Part shown: positions 52,711 through 61,061 of the stretch, one piece after another
Layout: each line of letters starts with the position of its first letter
Position numbering within the stretch: the first letter of the stretch is position 1
Source of the DNA: JABMNT01 sp048262655
Lineage (GTDB): Bacteria; Pseudomonadota; Alphaproteobacteria; Rhodospirillales; Casp-alpha2
Assembly: GCA_048262655.1 (NCBI GenBank)
Contig: JBLXEY010000003.1
Coordinates: forward strand, 496,001-560,000
Reading direction: 5' to 3'
DNA length: 64,000 bases
The notes under the pieces: generated by a model
What the model was told of the DNA's origin: nothing
The model's database searches: none
The model's input: only the letters and a program-made list of their open reading frames with translations
Position numbers and translations under genes: made by a program

Positions 52711-54578
52711 GAGGACGGCTCCTGATAGATCGCAGGCAGGCTAAACCAAAACGTGCTGCCTTTCTCAGGAGCGCTTGTAAAGCCGATCGCTCCCCCCATT
52801 ATGCTCACCAGACGCTTCGAGATCGCCAAACCCAATCCAGTACCGCCGTATTTACGAGAATAGGATGCGTCGCATTGCTCGAAGTTTTCGAAAAGTTTGT
52901 CATGCTTGTCTTGCGGAATGCCAATGCCTGTATCTTGAACAGAGACAAGAAACTCACCTTCGTTGTTGTGGTTCTTGTAATCGACCCGGACATCAACACC
53001 TCCATCATCTGTAAACTTTATGGCATTCCCGATGAGGTTGAACAGCACCTGTCGGATCCGTTGTGGATCGGCGACAAGAGCCCCCGGTATGTTGTCTGCC
53101 AAGTGGATGTTCAAGTGGATGTTTTTTTCGTCAACAGTCGGCTTAAATAACTTCGCGACCTCATCAATTGAATTGCGAATATCGAAGGGAACTGCCGATA
53201 TATCGAGTTTCCCGGATTCGATCTTCGAAAAATCCAATATGTCATTGATAATCTGAATAAGGCCTTCACTCGATCCGCGCGCGACCGATAAAAACTTCTG
53301 TTGTTCAGGGTTTAATGGGGTGTCCTCTAGCAGTTCCAGGATACCAAGCACGCCGTTCATGGGAGTTCTGATTTCATGGCTCATCATCGCCAGGAACTGA
53401 GATTTGGTGCGACTGCCATCTTGTGCTTTCACAAGGGCAGACGAGAGTTCGTCCGTCTTGTCTTTTAGATCGACGACCATCTCGTTGAATGTATGGCCGA
53501 GCGTTCTCAGTTCCGAGGGGGCCAGCACGGGCATTGCCGGAACCTGGGCTGAAAGGTCCCCTTCAGAAACCCGCCGGGCGGCGCTTACAACGGCTAACAC
53601 CGGTGTTGCGAGTAAATTTGAAAGCCACCAACTGATGATAAGAGCAAGCAAAATTTCGACTGTTGCAATCAGCAGGGCCACGGCCTGAACATCATGGGCG
53701 CGATCGATCAATTCGCTGACCGGTTGAGGGACCATAACGCCCCATCCGGTTTCAGGAACATAGGTGTATCCGGCGATCATATCGGCTTTCATTGGGGGTG
53801 AATAAAACTGTGTTACACCCGTGTTTCCAGTAATCATCTTTTGAACAACAGAAAGTTTGGAGGCATCTTTTGAACTGGCCTGCCATCCGGCATTTGGGTG
53901 AGCCACGACCCGTCCCAAATGGTCAACGACCATCGAATGCCCCAGTTTGCCGAAAGCGATCGATTTCTGAATTTTGTTAATATAGGTCGGTTCCAGTGGC
54001 GCAAGCACCAGCTTATTATCAGGTAGAGTTTTTAGGACGAAAAAGTGCGGCGTGCCCTTATAGCTCTCGATCCCGGAAAAAATGGTTTCGTTACCGGCTG
54101 CAGCGGATACCGACCGCAGGTGCTCAAGTAGTTTAGGTGCCGGTAATTCAACAGGCTGAGACGGTGTCGTGTTTAAGGTGGTGAGGATGTTGTTTTCTTG
54201 GGAGAGGATCGCAACAAAGGGAATATTCAGGTTGCCCAGGTTCTTTTGAAAGTTTTCCCCCAACTGATGGGATGAGGCTTCAGCTGCGACCAAATCGACA
54301 AACAACTTAATATCTGTGACGTAGCGTGAGAAGGCTGCAGATAGGTTCTTCGCAACAAGCAGGTGTTTCTCGCTGACGGCCGCAATTTCTTTCTCGACTG
54401 CTGATCGCTCAACCCAGACAGTTAAAACGGCAATTGGCATTGCGGCAATAAGGAACAAGGACAGAAACAGAAACGATCTGATGCCCAACCATGAAAAGAT
54501 ATGTTTCTTCCAATTAAGGATGGATAAGTCTTTCGGGGTCTCTTTTGAAATCGGCGCATATGCGAAAGCGATGGGCAT
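52707..54578 (-). CDS. Membrane sensor histidine kinase with Cache-type periplasmic domain
   Basis: A 623-residue kinase: helix about 33-55, a periplasmic dCache-like sensor about 60-290 (SAFSRYVTDIKLFVDLVAAE, GHSMVVDHLGRVVAHPN, TYVPETGWGVMVPQP), second helix about 295-320, HAMP, phospho-acceptor H401 in SHEIRTPMNG, ATP-binding domain with N box (NLIGNAIKF) and G boxes (DTGIGIP, YGGTGLGLAI). A small-molecule ligand is likely sensed. GGAG precedes the ATG at 54578. It is driven by a sigma-54 promoter and paired with the receiver downstream. Confidence 0.92.
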   Translation of the reverse strand: MPIAFAYAPISKETPKDLSILNWKKHIFSWLGIRSFLFLSLFLIAAMPIAVLTVWVERSAVEKEIAAVSEKHLLVAKNLSAAFSRYVTDIKLFVDLVAAEASSHQLGENFQKNLGNLNIPFVAILSQENNILTTLNTTPSQPVELPAPKLLEHLRSVSAAAGNETIFSGIESYKGTPHFFVLKTLPDNKLVLAPLEPTYINKIQKSIAFGKLGHSMVVDHLGRVVAHPNAGWQASSKDASKLSVVQKMITGNTGVTQFYSPPMKADMIAGYTYVPETGWGVMVPQPVSELIDRAHDVQAVALLIATVEILLALIISWWLSNLLATPVLAVVSAARRVSEGDLSAQVPAMPVLAPSELRTLGHTFNEMVVDLKDKTDELSSALVKAQDGSRTKSQFLAMMSHEIRTPMNGVLGILELLEDTPLNPEQQKFLSVARGSSEGLIQIINDILDFSKIESGKLDISAVPFDIRNSIDEVAKLFKPTVDEKNIHLNIHLADNIPGALVADPQRIRQVLFNLIGNAIKFTDDGGVDVRVDYKNHNNEGEFLVSVQDTGIGIPQDKHDKLFENFEQCDASYSRKYGGTGLGLAISKRLVSIMGGAIGFTSAPEKGSTFWFSLPAIYQEPSS

Positions 54579-54614
54579 AGAATTTCTCCAATCAAAATGA
54601 TTGCCTACGGCTGT

Positions 54615-54629
54615 GCATAAGATGTGCCA
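54615..54629 (-). promoter_or_regulatory. Sigma-54 promoter of the sensor kinase
   Basis: Minus-strand TGGCACATCTTATGC with GG-N10-GC. Predicted start near 54603, 25 bases before the ATG at 54578. Confidence 0.75.
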
Positions 54630-54689
54630 AATTAGAAAGACTGGTTTTCTGGCGATCCGCTTTTTGTATCTTCGCTGTTTTGGGATTAT

Positions 54690-54716
54690 TTCTCATTTTA
54701 ATTCGCAAAATGAGAA
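54690..54716. promoter_or_regulatory. Candidate enhancer, double dyad
   Basis: TTCTCATTTT and AAAATGAGAA form a 10-bp inverted repeat around AATTCGC; the right part TTCGCAAAATGAGAA (54702-54716) is an exact locus motif. It is about 75-90 bases upstream of the kinase promoter. Confidence 0.6.
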
Positions 54717-55662
54717 TGCCGTCAAAGAAACAGGCAAGTGCCCGTCCGCGATATATGTTGCAGGGAAAGCAAAATATCACACGGGATACCAAGGCCGGAA
54801 CATGGATGGCGCAAAAGGGCGTTCCGCGCTTTAATTGCAGTCTTCCTCGGGCAGTCCCATGAGCAAACCTCAGAACTATACAGTCACCATCACCCCGATC
54901 ATTTGGACTTTCAGCCTTGGTGCGCTGAATGGTCTTGGCCACCTGTACGTCAACATCTACCTCCGATAAAACGCCGCTTGCGGCACCCAATCGAAAAGCA
55001 AGGCGGTAACGCATGAGCCCCTTGCTGTAATCAATGCAATCCAGTTTCGCCCATCGGGAGGTAGTAGCCTCGGTGGGACTTTGGGAGCGCGGTGCCGGAG
55101 CCTCAGGTTACATCCTGCCTCCGGCCTGCCTCTTTCCCTATTCACAGATCCTTTCCTCGCGATTTATGGCGCGGACTGCTTGTGCGTAGCACCGGAGCAA
55201 TGACCCGGCAATCTTTAAGGGGCGTGCTTTGCATCACCCTTTTAAAACCAAACCGCGCTTCCAAAGCCGCTGCTACTTCGCCGTCAGGCGAAACCCGTAA
55301 TTGCAGTGTTTTCGAAGCTGTTGGTTCAAAATTTGGTTGGGCCAAGATGTTTCTTTTTTTCTTTTTTTGATTGCTGCGAAATACACAAATCCGAAAAAGA
55401 CAAAAAAGAGCCCTACAGAACATAATGAAGGCCGACAGTATGGTTTCGTAGTTCCCAAAACGAACAATGCAACTCCAACAGCTTTGAAAATAAGAGCGGT
55501 TGCATGTCCTCATGATATAACGGACCGATCGTGTGCTTGGTCTCTTAATGGTGTTGTTGAGGGGTATGGATCAGGTCATCCGATAGAAGTATTGGAAAAA
55601 TAGATGTGATATGCGTTTGAGATCAAGGAGTGACATGATTTGCTAGAATTTTTGCGATGCCA
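54717..55662. other. Gene-poor stretch of nearly 1 kb
   Basis: No gene here is convincing. There is a 36-residue frame at 54859-54969 without a clear ribosome site, small hairpins such as GCCGC-TT-GCGGC near 54973 and TTCGCC-N4-GGCGAA near 55281, and the A/T-run zone 55352-55400. The mixture of short broken frames suggests remains of an inserted element or a decayed gene, but I cannot name it. It separates the exopolysaccharide locus from the next genes. Confidence 0.4.
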
Positions 55663-56400
55663 TCAATTTGAAATTAACTCTGATTCAGCCTCTTTAATCA
55701 GTTTTGCCAATTCACCACTCCTCTTCATGCCTTTAATTACCGCATCAATTTTAGGGACAAGGTCCCGATGATCTTCATGGATATAGTGATATAGGTCTAG
55801 AGTGGCCAATGGTGGAGTGATGTGTATAACATCTTTAATCCCTATATTTTTCAATACCTGCAACCCATCTGTGGTGTTTGTCAGGCCTATATCCATGCGG
55901 TTTTTCTGAACCATTCTCATGACAGCAATAGTATCCCCTGCATCAAATACATTGGATAAACCCTTGGTAATATTCTTCGTGTGTTTTACGCCAGCTACTT
56001 TGACAATTCTGTAGTCTGCCAAATCCGTTTTATCTCGTATAGTTACATTACCATCAGCGTGCACAAACGCCGTTGTTTCTAAACTGTAATAGGGTGTGGG
56101 GACTCTGATTGTGGTTGGGCTCTCTTCACCATAAGTCCAAACTCTCATGATTTCGCCATCAAGCGTTCCGGTTGTTGCCATTAGCTGTGCGCGTCTAGCA
56201 GGAAGCGGATTGATAGTAATCTTCAACCCAATGGTCTTATAGATTTGGGGCAGAACTATTTCTCCGACTCTCTGTTCTATAAGGCCGGAAATAGAAGCAA
56301 AACTGTAATCAGATGCTTGACCAATTGATGGCTTTATTAAGTGGCTCACAATGAAGATTGCGGCTGCAAACATTTTGAACTTAAAGCTACATAAATTCAT
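55663..56400 (-). CDS. Family 3 periplasmic substrate-binding protein
   Basis: A 245-residue exported binding protein of the bacterial extracellular solute-binding family 3 type (signal helix MFAAAIFIVSHLI, cleavage near GQASDY). The body has LEQ-RVGEIVLPQIYK, INPLPARRAQLMA, RVPTPYYSLETTAFV and LTNTTDGLQVL as in polar amino-acid-like binding proteins, but no permease or ATPase gene is beside it, so it may serve sensing or an unlinked transporter. AAGGTG is 8 bases before ATG 56400, preferred over earlier starts. Confidence 0.78.
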   Translation of the reverse strand: MNLCSFKFKMFAAAIFIVSHLIKPSIGQASDYSFASISGLIEQRVGEIVLPQIYKTIGLKITINPLPARRAQLMATTGTLDGEIMRVWTYGEESPTTIRVPTPYYSLETTAFVHADGNVTIRDKTDLADYRIVKVAGVKHTKNITKGLSNVFDAGDTIAVMRMVQKNRMDIGLTNTTDGLQVLKNIGIKDVIHITPPLATLDLYHYIHEDHRDLVPKIDAVIKGMKRSGELAKLIKEAESELISN

Positions 56401-56505
56401 GAGATGGCACCTTATCCTATTCATAACCTTGGCCATTGGGCCAAAGAGCAAGCCTTTGCAACATTGCTCAACACGCCTATAGCATCCATCGGTGATCCGG
56501 GTGGT

Positions 56506-57534
56506 TTACTTTGGCGCAGCGAGAGAGCCGCGAATGCACAGCCGGGTCATGAGTTCGACGCTCTCTGTCAGGGGGGTTCCGTTTACCATGTCGACCAACG
56601 TCCGGGCTGCCAGCTTTCCCATTTCGCGATGAGGCACATGCACCGTCGTAAGTTCCGGGTCTGCGACAGAAGCCAGTTCAATATCATCGAACCCTGTAAT
56701 CGATATTTCATTCGGCACGCTAATGCCGAGACTATGGGCGGCTTTTAGCGCACCTATGGCCAAAACATCATTAACGCACATGACAACGGTCGGTTTCTCC
56801 GCACGGCTCATTAGCTTACTGAAGGCATGGTTGCCGTTCATGATGCTATAGGGTGTTTCGATCAGTTGGAGAGCGTCAGGCGACAGTCCGCTCTCTGTCA
56901 TGGCCTCGCGAATGCCGTTCACGCGTTCGCGCACACGGTCATTTGTTTCTTGTTCAGCAGAAATGACACCAATGGACCGGTGACCCATCGAGATCACCTT
57001 TTCCGCCAAGGCCTTCATTGCCTGTCGGTTGCTAAAGCCAATGGAGGGTCTGGACTGCATTTTGTCATAGGCCCAAATGGTAAGCGCCGGAACGCCCCGG
57101 CGATGCAAAAATCGATAAATTTCCTCGTCGCGATGATGACCGATTAATAAGAGGCCGTCTGCGCCTCTTGCAGTCAGGGTGCGGATTTGTTCGGCTTCAA
57201 TGTCCTCTTGATAAGAGGAGCTGGCGATCAGAAGGGTTACCCCCTGGTCGCGCAATGCTTCCTGAAACGCCTGAATACCCCGCGCGAAAACGGCGTTATC
57301 CATGGTCGGAATAACAGCCCCAATTGTGTTGGTTCGTTTGGCAGCGAGCACGCGTGCCCCAAAATTAGGATAGTAACCTAACTCCCGGACAGCGGCCAAA
57401 ACCCGAACTCTTGTCTCATCAACAACCTGCTCAGGTGAATTCAGGCATCGCGATACCGTCGCAGTCGATACGTTCGCTTTTGTTGCGACATCATCAAGGG
57501 TTGGTATCGAGGTGTTCTTCACGGAGCTCTCCAT
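56506..57534 (-). CDS. LacI-family transcriptional regulator
   Basis: A 342-residue LacI/GalR repressor. The helix-turn-helix and hinge are TLDDVATKANVSTATVSRCLN and VLAAVRELGYYPN; the rest is a periplasmic-binding-like sensor (IGAVIPTMDNAVFARGIQ, DGLLLIGHHRDEE, GFSNRQAM, VNDVLAIGALKAAH, TGFDDIELAS). It is divergent from the TRAP/dehydrogenase operon, and two LacI-type operators lie between them. The likely inducer is a metabolite of the pathway. Confidence 0.93.
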   Translation of the reverse strand: MESSVKNTSIPTLDDVATKANVSTATVSRCLNSPEQVVDETRVRVLAAVRELGYYPNFGARVLAAKRTNTIGAVIPTMDNAVFARGIQAFQEALRDQGVTLLIASSSYQEDIEAEQIRTLTARGADGLLLIGHHRDEEIYRFLHRRGVPALTIWAYDKMQSRPSIGFSNRQAMKALAEKVISMGHRSIGVISAEQETNDRVRERVNGIREAMTESGLSPDALQLIETPYSIMNGNHAFSKLMSRAEKPTVVMCVNDVLAIGALKAAHSLGISVPNEISITGFDDIELASVADPELTTVHVPHREMGKLAARTLVDMVNGTPLTESVELMTRLCIRGSLAAPK

Positions 57535-57625
57535 CGCAAGATCTATCGATCATACCCTACATGTATAGAGCCAGAGTGAAATCTCAAGCATTGAAGTCGC
57601 GACAGGCCAAAAATACCATTTGCAA

Positions 57626-57639
57626 TGTAACCGCTTACA
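57626..57639. promoter_or_regulatory. LacI-type operator, TGTAACCGCTTACA
   Basis: Near-perfect palindrome with central CG in the LacI/GalR style. It lies 31 bases, three helical turns, centre to centre from a second operator. Confidence 0.8.
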
Positions 57640-57656
57640 TGGCAGCATAATCATAT

Positions 57657-57670
57657 TGTAAGCGCTTACA
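57657..57670. promoter_or_regulatory. LacI-type operator, perfect palindrome TGTAAGCGCTTACA
   Basis: Fully symmetric 14-bp site with central CG, ahead of the small membrane protein and TRAP genes. Together with the copy at 57626 it would let one repressor dimer pair control both directions. Confidence 0.85.
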
Positions 57671-57740
57671 TTGCCAAATTTGTGGTGTGAGCGTTCGCAT
57701 AATAAGGGTCCATTCAAGGCTAATTATGAAAGGACAGGAT

Positions 57741-57914
57741 ATGTATATGAAAATAGCGGTGACTTTGTTTCTTGCATATTTTCTGAACGTTTTTATTGGT
57801 GCCACAACAGGTAGCGCCATTCTGGGAGACGCGAATGAAATGCTGGTGCTCATGGCATCAACACTCTTCTTCGTGTTAGCGATCCTGAAGCTTGAAGCGG
57901 AGGCAAATCGCTAG
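57741..57914 (+). CDS. Small membrane protein ahead of the TRAP genes
   Basis: A 57-residue protein, ATG 57741 after AAAGGACAGG, with two hydrophobic stretches (MKIAVTLFLAYFLNVFIG and MLVLMASTLFFVLAILKL) and a short charged end. No family recognised. It is first in the operon under the LacI operators, so it may assist the transporter or be a small regulatory peptide. Confidence 0.65.
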   Translation: MYMKIAVTLFLAYFLNVFIGATTGSAILGDANEMLVLMASTLFFVLAILKLEAEANR

Positions 57915-57948
57915 ATCAATTTATCAAATCAAAGTGGAGGAACAGGGT

Positions 57949-59088
57949 ATGACAAACGAATTAAAGTCTTTGGAGCGTCGCAATTTCTTAAAGCTCTCAA
58001 AAAACGGTGCGTTTACAGCTGCTATGGTTGCTGGCGCAGCGGGGACATTATGGTCCGAAGATGCTGTTGCACAGACTGCAAAAGAAGAAAAACAACGTAA
58101 AGCCGCAGCAAAACACACGATGGTAATTGCTACGGCATATGTGCTGGGGGCTTCACGAAGCTATCCTATTCTGCAACTGGATCTAAAAGAAAATATTCAG
58201 AACGCAACCAACGGAAAAGTATATGTGCAACTTGCGCCCGGTGGTCAGCTTGGTGCCGGTGGTGCGTTGGTGCAAAAAGTACAAGGCGGTACAGTGCAGG
58301 CCGCTCAGCACTCGCTTTCAAACTTTGCGGCTTTTGCGCCGGCCGCAGATCTGATCAACATGCCATATTTCTGCGGGTCCAATCAGCGGTTCACAAACCT
58401 TGTGCATTCGGATGCCTGGAAGACGGATGTTGAGTCAAAGGTTGAAGCCAAAGGCTTCAAGGCTCTGTTCTATGTGGTTATCGATCCGCGTGTTGTCGCC
58501 GTTCGCAAAGGGGGAGCGGGTGCCGTGATAACACCGAGCGACCTGTCCGGCGTAAAGTTCCGGGTGCCTGGATCGAAAATGCTGCAGCAATACTACAAAA
58601 TGGTCGGCGCAAACCCGACCCCTGTTGCCTGGGGTGAAACGCCTTCCGCAATCAAGCAGGGCGTCGCAGATGCCCTTGACCCTTCTGTTGGCGCACTGTT
58701 CGTGTTTGGGTTTAAGGACATCCTGAGCCACGTCACGTTCACGCAGGCGGTGCCGGACAGTCAGGTTTTCTCCTGTAATCTGGAGTGGTTTAACTCGCTG
58801 CCTAAAGATGTTCAGGAAGGCATCAGCATTGCCTCAGAAATTACCGGTCATCAGAACCTTGCGAAAGTCCCGTCAGCCAGAAATTACGCGATGGCAGAAC
58901 TTCGAAAGTCCGGCGTCGAATTCCACTCTCTGTCCGACAGCCAACTGGCTGAATGGAAAGCAGCTGGTGGGTACCAGCGGTCCGAGTGGGACAGTTTCAA
59001 AGTCGAGTTGGCTGGTTCTATGGCCAACTTCAATAAACTTGAAGAAGGTGCGAGCACCCAGGGCCGTTATTACGTCCATGATGCTTAA
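57949..59088 (+). CDS. TRAP transporter substrate-binding protein (DctP family) with Tat signal
   Basis: A 379-residue periplasmic binding protein. The start is ATG 57949 (GGAGGAACAGGGT). ERRNFLKL near residues 9-16 is a Tat twin-arginine motif, so the folded protein is exported. The DctP core shows LAPGGQLGAGGALVQKVQGG, MPYFCGSNQRF, VRKGGAGAVITPSDLSGVKF, KQGVADALDPS. A perfect hairpin follows its stop, which fits high expression of the binding protein over the membrane parts. The gene set below points to a C3-sulfonate ligand, which is inference. Confidence 0.9.
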   Translation: MTNELKSLERRNFLKLSKNGAFTAAMVAGAAGTLWSEDAVAQTAKEEKQRKAAAKHTMVIATAYVLGASRSYPILQLDLKENIQNATNGKVYVQLAPGGQLGAGGALVQKVQGGTVQAAQHSLSNFAAFAPAADLINMPYFCGSNQRFTNLVHSDAWKTDVESKVEAKGFKALFYVVIDPRVVAVRKGGAGAVITPSDLSGVKFRVPGSKMLQQYYKMVGANPTPVAWGETPSAIKQGVADALDPSVGALFVFGFKDILSHVTFTQAVPDSQVFSCNLEWFNSLPKDVQEGISIASEITGHQNLAKVPSARNYAMAELRKSGVEFHSLSDSQLAEWKAAGGYQRSEWDSFKVELAGSMANFNKLEEGASTQGRYYVHDA

Positions 59089-59096
59089 CTAGCCTA

Positions 59097-59124
59097 TGCC
59101 GCCAGCAAATCGATGCTGGCGGCA
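59097..59124 (+). terminator. Perfect 11-bp hairpin between dctP and dctQ-like genes
   Basis: TGCCGCCAGCA pairs exactly with TGCTGGCGGCA around a 6-base loop, followed by TTTCC. Placed after the binding-protein gene, it probably acts as a partial terminator and/or stabilises the upstream mRNA end. Confidence 0.75.
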
Positions 59125-59196
59125 TTTCCACTTAATTGTTGATCACAAAACTGCGCTGCTTGAGCGCGGCCACCTGTGACGATTGCGAGGTAATGA

Positions 59197-59712
59197 ATGG
59201 CTCGTTTTCTTTCAAATCTAAATAAGAACGCTGAACGCTGGGCCCTGCTGTTTTTCTATGTGCTGCTGGTTACGACAATGTTTATTGAGGTCATTCGGCG
59301 CGAAATTTTCTCATACTCTTCCATATGGGGCGAAGAGATCGTTCGCTATTCATTTATCTATCTTGCCTGGATTGGCGCAGCCTCTGCGGTTCGCGAACGC
59401 GCTCATATTCGTATTGACGTCATCATGCACTATCTGTCGCCACGCGCCAAAACGCTGCTCTACATTCTCGGAGATCTTGTAATGTTCGGGGTTGCTTTGA
59501 TCGCGCTCTACTGGTCGTTCGAAACGGTCATGGTCTCTTACAAATTTGAATCCGTCAGCCACGGACTGAGAGCGCCTATGGTGTTGTTCCTTTCAGCCGT
59601 TCCGATCGGGTTTACGATTATGATTTTTCGCCTGATGCAATCGCTTAAACGCGACGTCAATTCCCTTCGTACGGGTGAGCCCGTTTACGAAGGCGATAAA
59701 CTTTTTGATTGA
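59197..59712 (+). CDS. TRAP transporter small permease subunit (DctQ)
   Basis: A 171-residue protein with four membrane helices and the DctQ signature YSSIWGEEIVRYSFIYLAWIG then RERAHIRIDV. It precedes the DctM gene by 8 bases; with DctP it forms the sodium-driven TRAP transporter. Confidence 0.92.
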   Translation: MARFLSNLNKNAERWALLFFYVLLVTTMFIEVIRREIFSYSSIWGEEIVRYSFIYLAWIGAASAVRERAHIRIDVIMHYLSPRAKTLLYILGDLVMFGVALIALYWSFETVMVSYKFESVSHGLRAPMVLFLSAVPIGFTIMIFRLMQSLKRDVNSLRTGEPVYEGDKLFD

Positions 59713-59720
59713 GGTCGGAC

Positions 59721-61052
59721 ATGCTTTTTTCAGCTCTTCAAGACCAAACGGTCGTTCTTGGATGGGATTTCTATCTTCCGGTCCTCGTCTTTGTGGTGTT
59801 TTGTGCCCTTGCAATCCCGATTTGGGCGTCTATCGGCGCGGCGGCGGTCGCAATGCTGGTGTTGTCCGAAGCCCTGCCTTTGTCGCTGGTCGGGGAATCG
59901 CTTTTTGACGGTATCGACGCTTTTGCACTCACCGCCGTTCCTTTGTTTATTTTAACCGGTGATGTGCTGGTTCGGTCCGGCTTAAGCCGAAAGTTCCTGA
60001 ACGTTGCTGAAGCCCTGACCTGTTGGACTAAAGGTGGTTTTGGCTCTGCGACAGTTCTGGTGTGTGGCATGTTTTCGGCGATCTCCGGATCTGATGCGGC
60101 TGGTGCGGCTGCCGTGGGTCGGATGACGATTGATCGGCTGGTCGAATCTGGATATCCGCGCCCCTACGCTTGTGCGTTGGTCGCTTCCGGAGCCTGCACC
60201 GGTGTTTTGATTCCGCCATCCATTGCCTACATCGTTATTGGTCTGGTTTTAGGCATATCGGCCTCGACACTTTTCGTTGCGGCTCTGATCCCCGGTGTTG
60301 CCATTCTGGTTGCCATTTTGATAACCAATCTGGTGGTCAATCGCATCTACGCCTATGAAGGCGGCGGTCGCATGTCGGTTGGTGAATGGGCGCGCAATTT
60401 ATCGGCAACGGTCGCTGATGGCTGGTACGCTTTTCTGGTGCCGGGAATTATTTTTTACGGAATCTTTTCGGGCCGCCTGACGCCGACGGAAGCGGGCGCG
60501 ACTGCTGTTATCGTGACGCTCATATTGGGCTTCATTCTCAAGACCATTAAGTTTGCGGATTTTCCGGCAATGTTGATCAGTTCTGCAAAGGTCAACGGGG
60601 TGATATTGCCAATCATCGCCTTCTCGCTTCCGCTTGCGCAAACGCTTGCCATTATGGGAGTGCCGCAGGGGTTTGTATCGTCGGTGTCCTCATTGACTGA
60701 AAACCCCTACATGCTGACATTGATAATGATCGGGATATTGATCGCTGCCGGGTGCGTTATGGAAACGACGCCAAATATTGTGATCATGGCACCGATTCTA
60801 AAACCCTTGGCGGATTCCATCGGTATGCATGAAATTCAATTCTGCATCATGATGATTACGGCTTTGGGTGTTGGCTTTATTACGCCTCCGTTGGGACTGA
60901 ACTTGTTTGTCGTGTCGGGCATAACCGGTGAATCGGTTTTGCGAATAGCCTCGCGCGTCGGCCCCTTTGTATTCTTCATGCTTATCGTCACGCTGTTAAT
61001 CGGGTTCTTCCCGGAGATCTCCCTGACGATGTTACCAGATAATCTTAGATAG
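59721..61052 (+). CDS. TRAP transporter large permease subunit (DctM)
   Basis: A 443-residue protein with about 12 helices. It shows the DctM signature: FALTAVPLFILTGDVLVRSG, SGSDAAGAAAVGRMTI, ASGACTGVLIPPSI, GRLTPTEAGATAVI, ITPPLGLNLFVVSGI. ATG 59721 follows GAGGTCGGAC; an earlier TTG is not needed. It is the permease for whatever DctP binds. Confidence 0.94.
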   Translation: MLFSALQDQTVVLGWDFYLPVLVFVVFCALAIPIWASIGAAAVAMLVLSEALPLSLVGESLFDGIDAFALTAVPLFILTGDVLVRSGLSRKFLNVAEALTCWTKGGFGSATVLVCGMFSAISGSDAAGAAAVGRMTIDRLVESGYPRPYACALVASGACTGVLIPPSIAYIVIGLVLGISASTLFVAALIPGVAILVAILITNLVVNRIYAYEGGGRMSVGEWARNLSATVADGWYAFLVPGIIFYGIFSGRLTPTEAGATAVIVTLILGFILKTIKFADFPAMLISSAKVNGVILPIIAFSLPLAQTLAIMGVPQGFVSSVSSLTENPYMLTLIMIGILIAAGCVMETTPNIVIMAPILKPLADSIGMHEIQFCIMMITALGVGFITPPLGLNLFVVSGITGESVLRIASRVGPFVFFMLIVTLLIGFFPEISLTMLPDNLR

Positions 61053-61061
61053 GATCCTTCC

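Noticed and set aside
54592..55014. A 140-residue reading frame on the minus strand
   Set aside because: It covers the sigma-54 promoter and dyads of the sensor kinase and shows no family features.
55142..55513. A 123-residue reading frame on the minus strand
   Set aside because: Contains a Lys-rich low-complexity run and no recognised domain. Part of it looks protein-like (RVSPDGEVAAALEARFGF), but there is no start signal; a decayed gene is possible.
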